DNA of 64,000 nt, taken from the NCBI GenBank assembly GCA_016800925.1, contig JABCPU010000155.1, positions 1 to 64,000 of the forward strand, read 5' to 3'. Position 1 is the first letter of the stretch. Every line of letters begins with the position of its first letter. The stretch is from Suillus spraguei (taxonomy: Eukaryota; Basidiomycota; Agaricomycetes; Boletales; Suillaceae). Shown here piece by piece: positions 1 through 10,877 of the stretch. Position numbers and translations under genes: made by a program. A model generated the notes under the pieces. The model was not told where the DNA came from. It ran no database searches and saw only the letters and a program-made list of their open reading frames with translations.

Positions 1-96
1 AGTACAGATGCGTTGAGCATATGAGTCAGAGTCATGTTACGTAATATACAAGTAAATGAAGTAGAAAAATGAATAGGGCACGTACGATTGTAAACA
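1..96 (-). repeat. LTR fragment of the TGTTACA gypsy family, cut by the window edge
   Basis: The first 96 bases match, in reverse orientation, the 5' end of the LTR family seen complete at 20289-20763. The closest copy is the nested solo LTR at 27127-27600, which shares the same small differences. The LTR start reads TGTTTACAATCG on the minus strand at position 96, with one extra T relative to the other copies. The rest lies left of the window, so it cannot be said whether this is a solo LTR or part of a full element. Confidence 0.85.
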
Positions 97-440
97 GCTT
101 TCCAACATTTACAAGACATCCTAAGCGCCATTAAAGGCCATTTCAAGAGATCACTTGCTGCTCCCGGAATTGGTATGCTTCACTCAAATTCGGGGGTCGG
201 AACTGGTGTCTCGTATTGACTGAATATATGTGTCGAGACCCGGGTCTTGGAACTCGGAACTTGGTAAGCTTCATCTGATTTTCGGGGGTCAGACTGGGTG
301 TCTTGTAGGGCAACACAAGCCTCGCACCCGCTTTTCCACATTCTACAAGACAACCTAAGTGCCATAAAAGGCCATGTCAAGAGAGCACCTGCTGCTCCGG
401 GAACTCAGTAACTGTGATTTATTACCTCCTCTGATTCGGA
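97..440. repeat. Degenerate tandem repeat, about 233-bp period
   Basis: The stretch beginning GCTTTCCAACATTTACAAGA at 97 recurs in diverged form at 330 (GCTTTTCCACATTCTACAAG). A shorter inner similarity around CGGGGGTC appears near 190 and 280. About one and a half copies are visible. There is no coding signal. It lies between the LTR fragment and the minisatellite block and may be untranslated sequence of an old element. Confidence 0.6.
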
Positions 441-444
441 TGAT

Positions 445-925
445 ATGCAACTCCCTCAGCTCCATCATGTCTACAATTATCATACACATGGGCCCACCCT
501 GTCTATATTTTATACCACCCTCGGCCACCCATCTAATATAATATACTGTACAACACCCTCGGCCCCCCGTCTAATAAATATTTATATAACACTCTCGGCC
601 CACCCGTCTAATACCCATCTAATTTAATATGTGTCTGGGCCCACCCGTGTATGTGATAACAAGTACCCTTCACATACCTGTCTATTTGATACACATCTAC
701 CTTGATACACCCATCTACATGATATCCAACTACCTCGGCCCATCCGTCTACCAGATATTCATGTACATCGGCCCACTCATCTACTCTACATATTCTTGCA
801 TGGGCCCACCCACTGTCATCGGGAATAATATTCCTCCTGGCCCATCCATCATCAATGAGGATATTTCTACCATGGGCCCATGGTCTGCTGGCCCATATCA
901 TATGGGATATTATGCACGTCCATTC
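445..925. repeat. Minisatellite block, left arm (GGCCCACCCGTCTA core)
   Basis: At least nine degenerate units of roughly 35-45 bp share the core GGCCCACCCGTCTAAT separated by AT-rich spacers rich in ATATT. The block interrupts the reverse-transcriptase region of a plus-strand gypsy element: recognisable RT resumes at about 928. The same repeat family occurs in inverted orientation at 4800-5335. The arms share long matches such as GGGCCAGCAGACCATGGGC (seen on the minus strand here), so they are copies of one sequence rather than chance low complexity. Confidence 0.8.
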
Positions 926-1537
926 ACTGTAATATGTGAGAAGATCCAGTCTATTGTCGACTGGCTGGAACCTTGGAAGGTCAAGGACATTCAATCCTTC
1001 CTCAAGTTCGCTAATTTCTATTGTTAATTCATCTTCAACTACTTGGATATTGTAGTTCTCCTCACTTGACTTACATGCAAGGGAGTCCCTTGGAACTTTT
1101 CTGAGGACTGCCGGAAATCTTTTGAAGCACTCAAGAAAGCCTTCACTTCTGCTCTGCTGCTTATGCACTGGATTCTGGATGTTCCTATAGTTGTGGAAAC
1201 TGATGCCTCTGACTATGCCATTGCCGGAATACTTTCCATTGTATGTCTGGACTCAGAGCTTTGTCTGGTAGCCTACTACTCCCATACTTTGTCCACTCTG
1301 GAACTCAATTATGACACCCATGACAAGGAACTCCTAGCTATCCACAAAGCTTTCTGTACCTGGCGACATTACCTAGAAGGCTTGTCCGAGCCTATAGATG
1401 TTGTCATGGATCACAAAAACCTTGAGTACTTCTCCACTACGAAGCTTCTCTCTCACTGTCAGGCTCGCTGGTCCGAATTCCTCCATCAGTTCAACCTCGT
1501 TATTATTTCTGTCCCAGAAAACTCAGAGCCAAACCGG

Positions 1538-2492
1538 TGTAACGAACATATTGGTGCTGGCCTCAAAACCCTACCTTTTAGCACTCATCTCACGTCTATA
1601 GGAGTTACCACTTGTCCATGGCTGTCTTACCCCTTTAGCATTGCCAGTGGCATTCCACGCTTTCCGCACACTGTCCTGACTGCCACACCACATTCCATGA
1701 ACCAATGTCCTTCCATGTCCTTGCTGCGTCCACATAGCTCCATTTGGTGCGTAGTGTGTACATGACCATTTATCACTGATTCCATGGCAAGCCTTATTAC
1801 ATGTTGCCTTGTGCTGCAGCTGCCTCGCGCTACATTTACATATGGCGGTTACTGTACTCAAGTGCTACTGATTTCGCCTAAAGCATTCTGAGTACATACA
1901 ATTTAGGATATAAGCACCGCGTAGCCCGCACGATACAGTACCTCATTTTCACCATACTATAGGTCAGGATTAGTGTCTAGCTCTGGATCTACCCAGTAGT
2001 AGACTTAGTATTTAAAGTTCTTTACCGCTCGTTAATCAATTTCGCTCATTCACCATTACTGCTGGCATACCACTAGATCCTTGACCCCTATTTTGACTGA
2101 ACTTCATGCACACTGCTACTTTACCACTGAAAGTACCATGGTTTTCTTTACTGTTTCTTTGCACCGCTCGCAACCTTACCACTACTGCTGATATCATCGC
2201 TTGTCACTGCTCGCTTGACGCTACAGTTACTGACATTGTTTCAATGGCGCTAGTACTGCTACATAAGATGCTAGTGCCTGCAGCATCCTCGCTAGCCGCA
2301 GCAGCTTACCGCTGACTATGATGCTACATTTGCTCACTGGTTTGACTTGGATTAGACTATACTAACAGGCATCCCCCTTTAGGGTCGAACACTCTTGTTT
2401 GACAAGTGAAGCAGACTAGATGGAGTGCAAGACCACACATACTAACTTAGGAGGTAATTTATCTACAGCCCAGGTTAGGTTGTATCTTTACA
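1538..2492 (+). mobile_element. Solo LTR A inserted in gypsy RNase H-integrase linker
   Basis: A 955-bp block starts TGTAACGAACATATTGG and ends TATCTTTACA (TG...CA). It interrupts the gypsy protein between AKP and DSLTR; removing it restores the linker reading frame. Flanks are CCGG (1534-1537) and CTGG (2493-2496), consistent with a 4-bp target duplication with one C to T change. It is the inverted counterpart of solo LTR C (3448-4411). Confidence 0.85.
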
Positions 2493-2967
2493 CTGGATTC
2501 CCTTACTAGATGTTGGGACGTCTATCCAAAAGAGGGGGATAAGGACTACGCTCAAGTTAATCCTCATAACTTCTGTCCAGTATTCACTTCCAAACAGTTA
2601 GCTTCATCCCTAGCCACAACTCTAGCACCTCCGGTTCTCAGAGCAGCTGTTCTTATGGATATGGAAAACCTCTGGAAAGACATCCTGACCACACTTCCTA
2701 ATAACCCTATCACACAAATGCACCTTCCAGTCCCATTGTATCCGAGATGGACAATAGACAATAGTGGATTTTTGTTGCGATAACCATATGTACATCCTGG
2801 AAGCCAATGACCTATGACTCTGTGTCCTCCATAACTGCCATGACCACCCCCTATCCAGACACTTCGGACAGAATTGTACACTCGAGCTTGTCTGACACAT
2901 CTACACTTGGCCTGGAATATGCACCTATGTCAAAGATTATGTCAGATCCTGCATGTCCTGTGCCCAA

Positions 2968-3388
2968 TGTGACAGACAAACTCAGGCTGGGCTTGAAAGG
3001 GTAGTTTTTGCATGGTGTCTCCTACTGGAGCTTTCCTTACCTTAGGTTCGCACTTTTGATGATTACAGAAGCACCTTACCTTTCACTCTTTGCACCACCA
3101 AGGATTCTACTTAGTTCCAGTACTGATAGCTCCTCTTTTGATTGAGTTCCTGGGTGGCTTACCATAGTTCCTCACTCATTTGAGTTCTTGTGTAGCTTTT
3201 CTCTCTGCAGCTTTCATAGCTCACTAGTTAGCTCCTGGATACCTAGTTTTCTGAAGTGAACATTACCACTGTCTTTGACTGTTCTCTCTCTCCTTCCCTT
3301 GAGTTTTGGCTAGTCAGAAGCCCTTTGGGCTGAACATACTGGTCCCTGCTTCTTATACCTGCCCCCCAGGCAGGATTGTTTCTCTACA
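2968..3388 (+). mobile_element. Solo LTR B, about 421 bp, in the integrase zinc finger
   Basis: The block runs from TGTGACAGACAAACTCAGG to TTTCTCTACA. It splits the host gypsy zinc-finger segment between SCA and RAKVLRHKPHG. Flanks CCCAA and CCGAG could be a decayed 5-bp target duplication. It is unrelated in sequence to solo LTRs A and C, so it comes from another retroelement family. Orientation is taken from the TG...CA ends only and is uncertain. Confidence 0.65.
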
Positions 3389-3447
3389 CCGAGCCAAAGT
3401 TCTGAGACATAAACCCCATGGATTACTGAAGCAACTCCCCATCCCGG

Positions 3448-4411
3448 TGTAAAGATACAACATAGCTTGGGCTGTAGATAAACCACTGCCTAAACTAGTA
3501 TGTTAGTCTTGTGCTCTGTCTAGTCTGCTTCACTTGTAAGAACAAGAGTGTTCGACCCTAAAGGGGGATGCCTATTAGTATGGTCAAGTTCGAGTCTAAC
3601 TTGTGTGCAAAACAAGTGTTGTGGTCAGCGGTAAGTTGCCGCAGTCAGTGATGATGCCGCTGGAACTAGCGTCATGTGTAGCGGTGCTTCCATGGTCAAG
3701 ATAAAGTCAGTGACAGTTGCGTCGAGTGAGTGGTGTCGAGCGGTGGTATCAGCGGTAGCAGTACAGTTGCAAGCAGTGCAAGGAAACAGTAAAGAAGTCC
3801 GCGGTACTTTCAGCGGTAAAGTAGCGGTGCGTGGGAAGTTCAGTCAAAGTAACAGTCAAAAGTCCAGCAGTATGCCAGCGGTAACGGAGAATGAGCGTGA
3901 TGTATTAATGAGCGATAAGGAAACTTTAAAGACTAAGTCCACTACTGGGTTGATCCAGAGCTAGACCATAATCCTGACCTATAGTGCGTGCAATGGTGTA
4001 AAATCAGGTGTCATATCGTGCAGGGTATGCAGTGCTTATATCCTAATTTGTATGTACTCGGAATACTCTAGGTGAGATCAGTAGCACTGGAGTGTTGTAA
4101 CCGCCGTAAGTAAACATAGCACGAGGCGCTGTGGCACGAGGCAACATGTAATAAGGCTTGCCGTGGATTCAGTGATAACGAACAGGAAACAAACTATGCA
4201 CCAAATGGAGCTATGCGGACGCAGCAAGGCCATGGAAGGACATTGGTTCATGGAACGAGGTGCGGCAGTCAGTATGGTGTGCGGTAAGCATGGGATGCTG
4301 CCGGTACTGCTAAACGGGGTAAGACAGCCATGGACAAGTGGTAACTCCTGTAGACATGAGACGAGTGTCAAAAGATGGGGTTTCAAGCCCAGCACCAATA
4401 TGTTCGTTACA
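3448..4411 (-). mobile_element. Solo LTR C, inverted copy of the LTR A family
   Basis: A 964-bp block reads TGTAAAGATACAAC at its left end and GTTCGTTACA at its right end. It is the reverse complement of the LTR A family along its whole length. It interrupts the gypsy integrase between KQLPIP and KPWNSISMDFIE. Flanks are CCGG (3444-3447) and CTGG (4412-4415), the same target as LTR A. It contains many AGCGGTA motifs. Open frames inside it are shadows. Confidence 0.85.
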
Positions 4412-4799
4412 CTGGGAAAACCCTGGAATTCCATCTCCATGGATTTCATTGAATAACTTCTGGACTCATTCAGCTATATGGCCATCCTCGTCATCATAGA
4501 CCATCTATCCAAGCAATCCATATTTGTCCCAACTCACAACACCATTACTTCTCCAGATCTTGCCCATCTCTTCCTCCTTCACATATTCTGCAAGCATGGT
4601 GTTCTGTCTCATGTAACCTCGGATTGGGGAACAGAGTTCATATCACACTTCTTCCAGTCCTTAGGAAAAGTGTTGGACATGGTCCTATATTTCACGTCCA
4701 GATATCATCCAGAAGGTGATGGACAGACTGAACATGCCAATCAAATGCTGGAACAATACCTCCAGAGAGCCCCTTCAGTGACAAACTCCATACTATATG

Positions 4800-5335
4800 G
4801 GTCACCCAACCCACATAATATACTGTCAAAGATGGGCCAGCAGACCATGGGCTGAGGTTATGTATATCCTCAATGTTGACGGATGGGCTGGGGACAATAT
4901 TATTTCTGGTGGAGACAGGTGGGCCGGGAGAATTTTATTTTTGAGAGAGATGGGTGGGCCAAGGGAAACATGATTTCTGATGTTGATGGATGGGCCAGGA
5001 GGATATCATCACTGATGGAGATGGCTGGGCCCATCTGGGTAATATGTAGAGTAGGATATTATAGACAGCTGGGCTGAAGAGAGATGTAAGGCAAATATTA
5101 TTACATAGACGGGCCGAGGTAAGAGAATATTACATATACAGGTGGGCCAATGTGGGGTTTATTACATGGAGGGGTGGGCTGAGGTGGGGGAATATTACAT
5201 ATATGGGTGGGCCGAGGATGCGGTAAAATAGTTATTGCCTAGATGGGTGGGCCGACATGGGGAATTTTACATAGATGGGTGGGCCAACATGGAGGTATAT
5301 TACATATATGGGTGGGCCTAGATATGTATCATGAA
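4800..5335. repeat. Minisatellite block, right arm (inverted)
   Basis: About a dozen units of 30-40 bp share GATGGGTGGGCC plus an AT-rich tail such as GAATATTACATATA. This is the reverse complement of the block at 445-925. It begins inside the integrase coding region just after EQYLQR and ends where the neighbouring minus-strand gypsy RNase H remnant begins. It thus joins two unrelated dead retroelements and marks an insertion or rearrangement junction. Confidence 0.8.
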
Positions 5336-5761
5336 GACATACAGCTGATGTAGCCACCAGAGAATCAAACACATAGGATACATGCACCCTATGAGTGCAT
5401 ATACCTACCATCGACCACAAAAATAGGACCGCTCCTGTAGCAATGAGGGATGCATCTGTGGCGATAGCAAATTGCCATGTTGGGTCAGGATTGCGAAGTA
5501 CTGGTTGTTTAGTGAATCGTTCCTTCAGGGTGACAAATGTATCTTTGCATTCCGAAGTCCACAGAAACAGGATATCCTTCTTTGTGAGGTCGATGAGGGG
5601 TCAAGCTATATCGCAGTAGTGGGAGATGAATGTTCAGTAGAAGTTGCAGAACCCTAAAAACAATCTGACATCTCTCACGGTTTTTGGCATCAGCCATTCC
5701 TTGATTCCCTGTGTTTTAGTGGTATCCATCGCTACTTGCCCCAGTCTGATGATCATTCCAA

Positions 5762-6695
5762 TGAAATGAAGAAACTAGCGCTGGCCTAAGTATAGTGCAG
5801 CGTTAATCCTACTGAAGGTGCAAGTGAGATATTCGACCCAAGAGGACTGCAAATAGAAGCAATTCCTTCTATGTTAGTGCGAAGGAAACAAGAATATTGG
5901 AATTCTACCTCGAGGTTAGCGGCGGTAGCAGTATATCAGCGGTACTAGCAGGTGTCAGTGGTACACGCACAGTAAGGATAGCTGCAACGGTTAGCTAGCG
6001 AGAGCAAGAACAAAGTTACTTGAGCGAGACGAAAATGTTATTACCACTGGCGTGCAGTAGCAGTAGCGGCAACTCCATACAAGCGAGATGCAGAAGAGAG
6101 AGAAAACAACCCAGCAAGATCACTGGCCGCGGTCCGGTTACGAGTAGCGAAGTTGAAAGTTGTGCGGTACTTCAAGCGGTAAAGTTACTGGTGGTTAAAT
6201 CAATGAGCAAAGTTCAAATGGAGAAAAGTTCAAAGGAAATAGATTGCAACTAGCAGGCATTTCAGATACTAAGTCCTAGTGAAGGGATGTAACAGGAAGT
6301 AAAAGTAATGGTATGTATGTTCAGTCCTTTTTAACATAGGCAGCACATACAAGATGACTATGCAAGTCCGGTAGCAGAAGGAAAATAAACAGGGTATTTA
6401 ATAAAGAGGCACACAGCGTGCAGCGCCCCTTGAGATGTAAGGTAGATCCTGCCGTAGGTTTAGTAATGGCGGAAGCGAGGTAACTAGCACCAATGGATTC
6501 TAGATGGAATAGGAGGGACATGAGGCATCAGCGCGAGGATCCAGTGAGGGTTCACGGGAGAAGAATGGTTCCGCCTTAGCGGAGCAAAAAGGCTATTTCA
6601 TCGCTATAAGGAAATCCTTCGGTTGCCGCCGCAGATATTAACAGATGCTTGTCGAAAACGGGGTTTTGACAGTCAGCGTGGCTTTTCTCACTACA
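5762..6695 (-). mobile_element. Probable solo LTR D inside the minus-strand RT
   Basis: About 934 bp of non-coding sequence separates RT residues EVEYLS (minus strand, ending near 6696) from GMIIRLGQ (starting near 5760), which are adjacent in intact relatives. Read on the minus strand it begins TGTAGTGAGAAAAGCC and ends TTTCATTTCA. It is rich in AGCGGTA motifs, like LTR family A/C, suggesting a distant relative. No clean target duplication is visible (left TCCAA, right CTGAG), so the limits may be off by a few bases. Confidence 0.6.
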
Positions 6696-7833
6696 CTGAG
6701 ATATTCTACCTCATTGGCATCGAAGGTGCACTTCTCTGGTTTCAGGAACAGTTTTTCCTTCCATATTTTCATCAGAACATGTCTAGTTCTTTCTCATGTT
6801 CCTCCATATTTGTTGAGAAGATTAGGATGTTGTCCATGCAAATGACCATCCATCCTTTGTTGATCTCCTGCTGGAATGTCCGGTTCATGTATGCTTGGAA
6901 CGTAGCTGGCGAGTTGCAGAGTCCGAAAAACATTATGTTTGGTTCATACAACCTGTATTCCGTAGTGAAGGCGGCTTTCCATCTGTCATTGGGATGAATA
7001 TGGATGTTATTATAACCGGACCGAATATTCATTTTGGTGAAGAACTGAGCCTTGTGTAATCGTGCGACTAAAGAAACTGGAAGAGGAAGCGGATAAGTGT
7101 TTTTGACCATCCAATCATTGATATATTGGTAGTCCTGGAATGGCCTAAGCTCTCCACTTTCCTTTCCCACAAAGAAGAATCCGCTTGCTTATGGCGATTT
7201 CGATTCAGAAATAAACCCTTTCGCAAGGTTCTCATCTATAAATGTTTTAACCAACTCTCTTTCTTTCTCCAAGAGTGGATAGACCTTCGATGTACGAGGA
7301 ATGAAGCCTGGTTTCGTATCAATATGATGATTGATACCAGGGTGTTCAGGTGGTAGTCGGTTTAGTCCATCTTTTGCAAAAATGTCGGCAAAGTCATGGA
7401 GATAGGATGGCATGAGTTCATCGAAAGTCTTCTTCTTCTTTTCCTTCTTGTCAGTTGCAAATTCCTGGGCCTTGTTGCTATATTTAGGAGGAGGAAGTTG
7501 TTCAAGTCTAGATGTTCCATCACAAGTTAATGGAGTTTCCATGGATACTTCCTCAATGATCCTCATACAACTTCCTTCTATATCATATTCCACAAGGAAT
7601 TCTCTGTCTCCTAATTTATAGGACGATATTTCATGAACTTCTGGAGCGTGCCATATGTCCTGCATAGTGTCGAACTGTTCATGGTCTTCTTTCAGTATAT
7701 CAGCGACAGGATTTGCCTCTTTGTTGGGGATTTCTTCGACAGAAGCGGTGTTGGTGTTTGGATATACGGACGGATGATCCTCATTGGGAAAGTACTGAGA
7801 GTGTTTTGGTACCATTTTATCTCTTTCCAGCAA
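6696..7833 (-). pseudogene. Gypsy reverse transcriptase remnant
   Basis: The segment carries pol N-terminal sequence (FDTMQDIWHAPEVHEISSY, then HPGINHHIDTKPGFIPRTSK) followed by RT (KESGELRPFQDY, MNIRSGYNNIHIHPND, FGLCNSPATFQAYMNR). The catalytic YMDD box reads CMDN, which should abolish polymerase activity. There is a frameshift near 7170-7190. It is a close relative of 22398-23700 on the plus strand. Confidence 0.9.
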
Positions 7834-8178
7834 CTCTTCTTCTGCTTCTTGTTTTCCTGTGGTTTGCTTGCTTAGCGACTGTTTCCCTTGTGGCTGAGGT
7901 CCTGATTGTCCAATAGGTTCTTCTTGATTCTTTCATTTCTGAATGTGAGGAATCAGAGAAGGCACCCTTGTTGGTTGAATACAAGGGACATCAGGAATGG
8001 GTGATACAATGGGGACGAGGGGTTGGGGATCAATCATGTCAGTTAGCAGAGTAAACATCTGTTGTGGGAGTTTTGAATTTTCCCATCTCCAAGGAGACTT
8101 CCGTGAGAATGCTAATGAAAGATGGTTCTTCTTTTGATTGGTATCAATGTCTGTTTCAATTTCATCAAATTTTGGGGT

Positions 8179-8643
8179 TCATGAAAGTGTCAGGGTTTTG
8201 GCCGCCCAATCTATGAGTGTGTTCATGGCTTGAAGCCAGGGGATTCTGAGGAGAATCTGGTCTCTTTGTCCAAGCTTGGTAATGTTAAATTTCCTGTACA
8301 TAGTATGTTCATCAATTCTGATGACTAGAAGGCAGTAATGGGTGATAGGTCCCCCACGGATAAGAGTTCCATCAGCGGTGGTTACCCTGAATGGTTTAGT
8401 TAACCGCCTTTTCATGATTTTATGAAGTTTTATGAATTCTTTGAAGATGAAGGTTCCTGCTGCTTCCGAGTCTATGATGGTGGTGGTTTTGATGGATTTG
8501 TGATGAGTATGAGAGAATAGGGTAATGGGAATGCGTAGTTCCTTTTGTTCACCTACTGCTTGTACAAGTCTTAGTAATACATTTGGAGAAACATGCATTG
8601 ATTTCTTGTTTCTCCAGTTTAAAAATCCTCGACCACACAACAC
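8179..8643 (-). pseudogene. Gypsy aspartic protease remnant
   Basis: The frame contains TTIIDSEAAGTFIFKEF, corresponding to the retropepsin active site DSG; the glycine is replaced by glutamate. It continues to LGQRDQILLRIPWLQAMN, a conserved segment after the protease. It is separated from gag by a frameshift near 8640-8740. It is homologous to 21794-22298 in the plus-strand element. Confidence 0.85.
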
Positions 8644-8735
8644 ACTGTTTCATCGTCTTCTTCTTCTTCAGGAATCTCCTTTACTTCGGCCTTTTGGACC
8701 GGAACCTTCTTCCTCTTATTGGGGCAATTCCTGAT

Positions 8736-9473
8736 TCAATGACTAGTTTTGCAACATCCAAAACATTGACCCTTCTTCATGCATTCCGATCGCTCTGCCT
8801 CAGAGATGCAATCTACCTCCATTGTGTCCTTATCTCTCGAGCTTACATAGTGATGGTTCCCATAGCTTTTCTTGGTCTGGGGGCACCTGGAAGTAATGCC
8901 TTTTAACTGTGTGTAGTTGTTGTCAAGGGTTACGCATAGCTTGATGGTTTGTTGGAATGATGTGAGGGAGATACCGGTTTTAAACAGACTGGTAAGGAGA
9001 CCATGGTTTAACCCATCAATGAAGAATTGTCTCGACAAAGAATCATCAATGATTTCTGCCTGTCGTGCGAGGGTAGTGAAGTCGGAAATGTAAGTCTGCA
9101 GATCTCCAGTTTGCTTCAACTTGCGTAATGTCGCCATGGCAGTTCCCTTGGGATTGATTACTGCGAAGTTATCATTGAATTCTTTAAGGAATTCAGTCCA
9201 TGTACTGTATCCTGCTACAACTCCAGCGCTTGTCTTGTTAGTAAGGTCTTGAGCACTCTTCAAGAATCCCTGTGCCCAACTTCCAGCATTCCCTTCATTC
9301 ATGAATGATGTGACAAAGATAATTCTGATTTTATCAGTCGTATAGGTCTGATCATTGAGATCTAGATAGGCCTTACATGCGATGAGGAAGTGTTCGGCTT
9401 TATCTCTGTCGCCATCAAAGTTGGGGGGATGAGCGATCTTTATTTCATTGGGTTTGGGTGCAATCGCAGACAT
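8736..9473 (-). pseudogene. Gypsy gag with partial CCHC zinc knuckle
   Basis: A 245-residue frame starts MSAIAPKPNEIKIAHPP. It contains the retrotransposon capsid segment (WTEFLKEFNDNFAVINPKG, then ISDFTTLARQAEIIDDSL) and ends at the zinc knuckle CFGCCKTSH, where the frame is broken before the last cysteine. It would form the virus-like particle and bind element RNA. The frame itself is long and open, so gag decayed less than pol. Confidence 0.9.
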
Positions 9474-9575
9474 GATGTCATCATTGTTGTGGTACCTCTA
9501 GTCCAAGTGTTGATAACTACATGAGGCTTTCTTCTGATCAAGGATCTACGCTCACAAAGGTGTGCATTCAGGGGG

Positions 9576-9586
9576 ACTTTAATCTT
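9576..9586 (-). other. Primer-binding site of the minus-strand gypsy, self-complementary type
   Basis: The minus strand reads AAGATTAAAGT one base after the LTR end. Its complement ACTTTAATCTT occurs inside the same LTR (minus strand, 9817-9807). The identical 11-mer and spacing occur in the element at 20289, which supports a self-priming role as in fission-yeast Tf1. Confidence 0.7.
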
Positions 9587-9587
9587 T

Positions 9588-10004
9588 TGTTACAAACTAG
9601 GGTGGCATCACCAGCAACAGTGCAAAGGCACTTAACGGTTTACTGGGAAGTTCATTGATTGTTCAAAGGAACAAGACTTGGCCTAAGAGACACGTCTCAA
9701 AGGTATTGAGAATAGAGACTAAGGCTAAGGAGTGCTTAGACTTAGAGACGATTCAGACGACTAAGGTTGGAGGCCTTAGCGAACAGAGATTCAGGTAAAA
9801 CCTAGTAAGATTAAAGTGAAGTATCTAACGGTAATACAATGTGCTTAAATAAGCCAGTATGTGCGCACAGACCAGAGAGACATGAGAAGGTAAATGTGTA
9901 TCCTAATAGGGAAGGCAAGTATAGTACAAGCATGTTGAGATGTATAAGTCGAGAAGGATCACATGATATAGGAGAAAGTATATAGGGAATGTATGATTGT
10001 AACA
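9588..10004 (-). repeat. 5' LTR of the minus-strand gypsy
   Basis: A 417-bp LTR with ends TGTTACA and TGTAACA. On the minus strand it reads TGTTACAATCATACATTCCC to CCCTAGTTTGTAACA. It belongs to the same family as 20289-20763 but to a diverged subfamily. The TATTTAAGCACA promoter-like box and the ACTTTAATCTTACT segment after it are conserved. Small ORFs here are spurious. Confidence 0.9.
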
Positions 10005-10877
10005 CCTTTTTCTCTTTGGCACATCTTGGGGAAGTCACTGTGTGGTCCTTGTCAGCCTTTCAACCTTTGCTTCACGTTAAAGTCTCCGATGTCCATTATG
10101 ACATTGACCATCATGGCCACAAGGTCACCGTCATTCATCTTCCCACAACCAAGATGTCCTCCATTGGCAAGGACATCTATTTTGCTGCACAAGCGGACGT
10201 CCTCGATCCTCAGTGTGCCTTGGCAAATCACTTCACAGTCAATGCCCTCCTACCCTCATCTCATCTCTTCAGTTGGAGACACCATAACGGTTTGTGCCCC
10301 TTAACATGTTCAGAGTTCCTGCATCAGGAAATTCACACATTCCTTGACGTGCCCTTATGCGGACTTATTTACACTTAACTGCCTTGGTGAAATTGAATCT
10401 ACTTGTCCAAAATTTCAATGTGAATGAATTCAGAAAAAAAAAGTTGAGATATATTAATATACATGTTTTATTGTATTTCGCACTCAAAAAATATAAGATA
10501 TGCCAGGTGAATGATGTGAGAGAGAGCAAACAAGTTTTGAGATAAGTGAGTTAAGCTGATTAAGGTAAATAAGTCCGCATAAGGGCACGTCAAGGAATGT
10601 GTGAATTTCCTGATGTGCATGCCCTGGATCATGTCTCGGCTTCTCTCAAAGTCAACCCTCTCAAAGCCATGGACTTCGCATTGGTGGCACTTTGGAGTAC
10701 CCATTATGGGGTGTTCCCTTTGAAACGGTCAAGGCCATAGGCCGTTGGAATAGTGATGCATTCATCAGTTACCTTCGTCAACATGCAGTCATAATGGCCC
10801 CCTATCTCCAAGACTCACCCATACTGGCACCTTTCACACACTATACCATGCCTCCTGCGAGACTCTCTACTCGTTAG
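10005..10877 (+). pseudogene. Tyrosine recombinase fragment (fungal transposon type), broken by a MITE
   Basis: The first part (10005-10324) reads HLGEVTVWSLSAFQPLLHVK and SSHLFSWRHHNGLCPLT. The second part (10613-10877), in another frame, reads SHGLRIGGTLEYPLWGVPF, GRWNSDAFISYLRQHA and MAPYLQDS. The latter hold the catalytic Arg of HxLR and the nucleophile Tyr of SDAFISYL of the phage-integrase fold. The family is common in mushroom genomes in repeats and would cut and rejoin DNA through a phosphotyrosine link. The N-terminus is absent, cut by the adjoining LTR; a 288-bp MITE and frameshifts make it a relic. Confidence 0.8.
10325..10612. mobile_element. 288-bp MITE with perfect 48-bp terminal inverted repeats
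   Basis: The left end CAGGAAATTCACACATTCCT is repeated exactly in reverse complement at the right end over 48 bases (to GGACTTATTTAC). The AT-rich interior has no coding potential. It sits inside the tyrosine-recombinase relic. Flanks TCCTGCAT and ATGTGCAT share TGCAT, compatible with a decayed 8-bp target duplication, or only an AT dinucleotide. Perfect TIRs suggest recent insertion. Confidence 0.85.

Larger units (their letters stand above)
926..4790 (+). mobile_element. Degenerate Tf2-type Ty3/gypsy pol, split by three solo LTRs
   Basis: Pol pieces can be read in order on the plus strand. RT end and RNase H lie at 928-1537 (motifs VVETDASDYAIAGIL, HDKELLAIHKAF, DHKNLEYFS). The linker and integrase H2C2 zinc finger lie at 2493-2967 (CWDVYPKEGDKDYAQVNPHN, then HDHPLSRHFGQN and SCMSCA). 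A short piece at 3389-3447 ends KPHGLLKQLPIP. The integrase core lies at 4412-4790 (KPWNSISMDFIE, VTSDWGTEF, YHPEGDGQTEHANQ). The pieces rejoin in sense once the three inserted LTRs are removed, so those are later insertions. Stop codons, frameshifts and missing gag, protease and early RT make it dead. Neither LTR of its own was identified; the ends are replaced by minisatellite blocks. Confidence 0.85.
5380..10004 (-). mobile_element. Degenerate minus-strand chromovirus-type gypsy element, 3' end missing
   Basis: Reading leftwards on the minus strand, the order is: an LTR (9588-10004), a primer-binding site, gag (from 9473), protease (8643-8179), RT (7833-6696), an inserted LTR-like block, then RT end and RNase H (5761-5380; motifs IGMIIRLGQVAMD, FLGFCNFY, FAIATDASLIATG). 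The protein is close to the plus-strand element at 20289-28404. Frameshifts, stops and altered catalytic residues show it is dead. RNase H end, integrase and the 3' LTR are absent; the sequence stops at the minisatellite block near 5380. Its LTR abuts a tyrosine-recombinase gene at 10005, so it probably inserted there. Confidence 0.85.

Noticed and set aside
608..1168. 186-codon minus-strand frame over the left minisatellite
   Set aside because: It arises from the repeat unit and runs antisense through known RNase H sequence; the right arm gives similar spurious frames.
1538..4411. Single large element with 950-bp inverted ends (foldback transposon)
   Set aside because: Sequence between the arms is the host gypsy's own linker and zinc finger in correct order, so the arms are two independent solo LTRs.
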